Below, one piece after another: positions 6,934-8,949 of a DNA stretch of 8,949 nucleotides (position 1 is the stretch's first letter; each line of letters begins with the position of its first letter). Source of the stretch: JANRIC01 sp033765345 (GTDB lineage Bacteria > Bacteroidota > Bacteroidia > Cytophagales > Microscillaceae); the NCBI GenBank assembly GCA_033765345.1, contig JANRIC010000019.1:1-8949 (forward strand). The letters run 5' to 3'. The position numbers and the translations under genes were made by a program. The notes under the pieces are model-generated. The model saw nothing but the letters and a program-made list of their open reading frames with translations, was not told the origin of the DNA and ran no database searches.

Positions 6934-8034
6934 ATGCCTAAAATTCAAGATATCACCCGTCATCTGGAAGCCCTTGCCCCGTTGAATTATCAGGAAAGTT
7001 ATGATAATGCCGGCCTACTGACGGGCAACCCACAAAATGAAGTAAAAGGTGTACTTTTTACGCTAGATTGCCTGGAATCGGTCGTCGAGGAAGCCCTCCG
7101 CAAAGATTGTAACCTCATCGTGGCGCATCATCCGATTATTTTTAAAGGGCTAAAAAGTCTTACTGGTAAATCCTACATAGAGCGAACCGTCATCCAGGCA
7201 ATCAAAAACGACATAGCCATTTATGCCATCCATACCAATCTGGATCAAGTACAAAATGGTGTAAACTTTAAAATCGCCGAAAAACTGGAGCTACAAAAGG
7301 TCAGCATACTCTCGCCCAAAACCCAAACCCTGATGAAACTGACTACTTTTGTGCCTGCCTCGCACACCTCCGAAGTATTATCGGCATTGGGTCAGGCAGG
7401 AGCCGGACAAATCGGTGAATACAAAAACTGTAGCTTTCGGGTCTTGGGTACGGGTACTTTTCAACCTTCTGAAAAAGCCAATCCTTATATCGGTACGGCC
7501 AATCAACTTGAAGAAGTGGAAGAACATCGGATTGAGGTGATTTTCCCAAATCACTTGCAGACGGCTGTTTTCAAAGCCTTGCATGAGGCACACCCCTACG
7601 AAGAAATTGCCTATTATTTACATCAGGTAGAGAATCTCAATCAGGAAATCGGCTCCGGAGCTATCGGTGAATTGCCCGAAGCCCTCGAGCCCAGACTTTT
7701 TTTGGCTTACCTGAAAGAAAAGATGAACTTACAAGTCATCAGACATACGCAACTCTCCAACAAACCCATTCAAAAAGTAGCTCTTTGCGGCGGTGCGGGT
7801 AGTTTTTTATTAGCCGCCGCTAAACGTCAAAAGGCAGATGTGTTTATCACTGCTGATTATAAATACCACGAGTTTTTTGATGCCGAGGGGCAAATCCTGA
7901 TCGCCGACATCGGACACTACGAAAGTGAAGTGTATACCAAAGAATTGCTCTATGATTATGTAAGGGCAGTATTTGGGGGTCTAAAACTAGAATTATCCGA
8001 AGTGAATACCAATCCGGTGGGTTATTTTAAATAG
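6934..8034 (+). CDS. NIF3-like dinuclear metal-centre protein (YbgI/GTP cyclohydrolase I type 2 family)
   Basis: Widespread, hexamer-forming metal-binding protein whose cellular role is unsettled; some members are labelled GTP cyclohydrolase I type 2. The 366-residue product has the N-terminal half with ESYDNAGLLTG (21-31), AHHPIIFKG with H65 and H66, and AIHTNLD with H100 and D104. A central insert follows (about 125-235, with a VFKALHEAHPYEEIAYYLH motif), as found in the longer ~370-residue form and related to the CutA/PII-like fold. The C-terminal half has VALCGGAGS, DVFITADYKYHEFFDA and DIGHYESE, with H328 and E332 as the remaining metal ligands. All expected ligands are present. The ATG at 6934 gives the usual short N-terminus. 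It is a single gene with core-like composition, and a repeat array follows its stop. Confidence 0.93.
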   Translation: MPKIQDITRHLEALAPLNYQESYDNAGLLTGNPQNEVKGVLFTLDCLESVVEEALRKDCNLIVAHHPIIFKGLKSLTGKSYIERTVIQAIKNDIAIYAIHTNLDQVQNGVNFKIAEKLELQKVSILSPKTQTLMKLTTFVPASHTSEVLSALGQAGAGQIGEYKNCSFRVLGTGTFQPSEKANPYIGTANQLEEVEEHRIEVIFPNHLQTAVFKALHEAHPYEEIAYYLHQVENLNQEIGSGAIGELPEALEPRLFLAYLKEKMNLQVIRHTQLSNKPIQKVALCGGAGSFLLAAAKRQKADVFITADYKYHEFFDAEGQILIADIGHYESEVYTKELLYDYVRAVFGGLKLELSEVNTNPVGYFK

Positions 8035-8078
8035 TGCTTAAATATGGCTAACTCATTCAAGTTGCCGGTTATTCATGA

Positions 8079-8120
8079 GAACACGGATTTTGCGGATTAA
8101 ACACGGATTTATCTGTGTTC
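8079..8120. repeat. ACACGGATTT direct and inverted repeat after nif3
   Basis: GAACACGGAT at 8079-8088 pairs with ATCTGTGTTC at 8111-8120 (one G-T pair). ACACGGATTT also occurs twice in direct orientation, at 8081-8090 and 8101-8110. Repeats with this ACACGGATT flavour are, as I recall, common in intergenic DNA of Bacteroidota and other environmental genomes. The stem-loop lies 45 nt past the nif3 stop and might act as its terminator, but it lacks a U-tract. Confidence 0.6.
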
Positions 8121-8141
8121 CAGTCTGTAAATCCTTTGTTT

Positions 8142-8624
8142 TAGTGTGTAATGTCTGAATTCTAGTGTGTAATGTCTGAATTCTAGTGTGTAATGTTTAA
8201 ATTCTAGTGTGTAATGTCTGAATTCTAGTGTGTAATGTCTGAATTCTAGTGTGTAATGTCTGAATTCTAGTGTGTAATGTCTGAATTCTAGTGTGTAATG
8301 TCTGAATTCTAGTGTGTAATGTCTGAATTCTAGTGTGTGATGTTTAAATTCTAGTGTGTGATGTTTAAATTCTAGTGTGTGATGTTTAAATTCTAGTGTG
8401 TGATGTTTAAATTCTAGTGTGTGATGTCTGAATTCTAGTGTGTAATGTCTGAATTCTAGTGTGTGATGTCTGAATTCTAGTGTGTGATGTTTAAATTCTA
8501 GTGTGTGATGTTTGAATTCTAGTGTGTAATGTCTGAATTCTAGTGTGTAATGTCTGAATTCTAGTGTGTAATGTCTGAATTCTAGTGTGTGATGTTTAAA
8601 TTCTAGTGTGTGATGTTTGAATTC
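8142..8624. repeat. Minisatellite: 23 tandem copies of a 21-bp unit
   Basis: Twenty-three consecutive 21-bp units start at 8142, each beginning TAGTGTGT and ending AATTC, with no length changes. Only positions 9 (A/G), 14 (C/T) and 16 (G/A) vary, always as transitions; the other 18 are invariant. The 9-14-16 types are A-C-G in 12 units, G-T-A in 6, G-C-G in 2, G-T-G in 2 and A-T-A in 1. A degenerate copy sits at 8121-8141 (12 of 21 matches). The minus strand is open throughout as a heptad (E-F-R/K-H-Y/H-T-L), but it can only start with TTG at 8669, has no internal ATG and no upstream signals. I therefore treat it as non-coding. The unit of exactly 21 bp, two helical turns, would place every copy on the same DNA face. 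Confidence 0.95.
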
Positions 8625-8949
8625 TATCCCCCATCTGGTACTAGCATAAGGAATAACTAATTTGACCAAATAAAAAGCCCGCTAGATCATTTGGATATTT
8701 GAGATGAAATGATTTAATTGACAAAAAAACACATCGTAGATAAAGCAGAAATAAACGCAAGGGTTGCGTTTATGGGGATGTTAGGCACAATCCCCCTACC
8801 ATTTATAAACAGTTGAGTTTTCTAGCTAACGGAAGTTTTGTAAATTTCTTGAAAAAGAAAACGCAAACTTGTGGCAAAAGTCAAACAACAAATCACTAAA
8901 TTTGATTTGACTAAGGAAGAACTTGGATTTGTAACTAATTGACTATGAA
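8625..8949. other. Gene-free right end of the window
   Basis: No open frame with a plausible start and family match is present in these 325 nt. A GTG-started 23-codon frame at 8871-8942 (starting MAKVKQQITKF if initiated) is the only small candidate and is weak. Composition is AT-rich with G-runs confined to the palindromic cluster at 8751-8810. The stretch may be the leader of a gene beyond the window. Confidence 0.5.
8751..8810. repeat. Nested palindromes that form two mutually exclusive hairpins
   Basis: ATAAACGCAA (8751-8760) and TTGCGTTTAT (8764-8773) form a perfect 10-bp stem with a GGG loop. The right arm also belongs to a second fold: GTTTAT-GGGGAT (8768-8779) pairs with ATCCCC (8790-8795) and, past a nine-base bulge, ATAAAC (8805-8810). 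The two structures share 8768-8773 and cannot form together. A further AAACGCAA at 8858-8865 repeats the left arm. This could be a recombination or transposition end, or an attenuator-like leader; the sequence alone does not decide. Confidence 0.7.

Noticed and set aside
8142..8624. CRISPR array
   Set aside because: The 21-bp units abut with no unique spacers between them, and no cas genes are present.
8780..8786. Integron attC-like core GTTAGGC next to a palindrome
   Set aside because: It fits the GTTRRRY consensus, but no matching RYYYAAC box lies at the right distance and orientation, and there is no integrase or cassette array.
8897..8904. TAAATTTG match to the Bacteroidota -7 box
   Set aside because: The nearest TTG upstream is too far away for a -33 box, and such matches are frequent by chance in AT-rich sequence.
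8871..8942. Small GTG-started peptide of 23 codons, perhaps a RiPP precursor
   Set aside because: It is very short, has a non-ATG start, no core peptide features and no modifying enzyme in view.

Overview
The window looks like chromosomal DNA from a member of the Bacteroidota (possibly Cytophagales-like; the rank below phylum is a guess). None of the genes has a recognisable Shine-Dalgarno sequence, and starts are preceded by A/T-rich leaders, as is usual in that phylum. The proteins are of types found there, for example a 366-residue NIF3 protein with a central insert. The core genes have moderate G+C, while one segment in the middle is much more AT-rich.

Layout. Positions 1-79 hold the last codons of an unidentified plus-strand gene. 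Positions 98-404 are a compound repeat: two direct copies of an ~83-bp unit followed by inverted copies, so the region could fold into a long imperfect hairpin between convergent genes. Positions 439-1710 (minus) are aroA, for the shikimate pathway enzyme EPSP synthase. A 136-nt divergent spacer leads to a plus-strand pair at 1847-3673. This pair encodes a BtaA-type aminocarboxypropyl transferase (DUF3419) and a BtaB-type SAM methyltransferase, which together are predicted to make a betaine lipid (DGTS-like). A 52-nt stem-loop follows, then an ADP-ribosylglycohydrolase of the DraG/ARH type (3767-4798).

Positions ~4800-6930 are an AT-rich segment that looks horizontally acquired. It carries a tight minus-strand two-gene unit: tcmP (three-Cys-motif partner, a Rossmann methyltransferase-like protein) followed one base later by a Gp37/Gp68-type DUF5131 three-cysteine protein, probably radical-SAM-like. 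The two families recur as neighbours and their joint function is, to my knowledge, unestablished. This is the best candidate for an undescribed system. About 500 nt of very AT-rich, apparently gene-free DNA lies upstream of it.

The core resumes with a NIF3/YbgI dinuclear-metal protein (6934-8034). After it come an ACACGGATTT inverted/direct repeat and a striking minisatellite: 23 perfect-length 21-bp units (8142-8624). These differ only by transitions at three fixed positions. The last 325 nt hold no gene I can support, but contain a compact set of mutually exclusive palindromes (8751-8810).

The genes do not form one pathway. The functional units are aroA alone, the btaA-btaB lipid pair, the ADP-ribosylhydrolase alone, the tcmP-DUF5131 pair, and nif3 alone.
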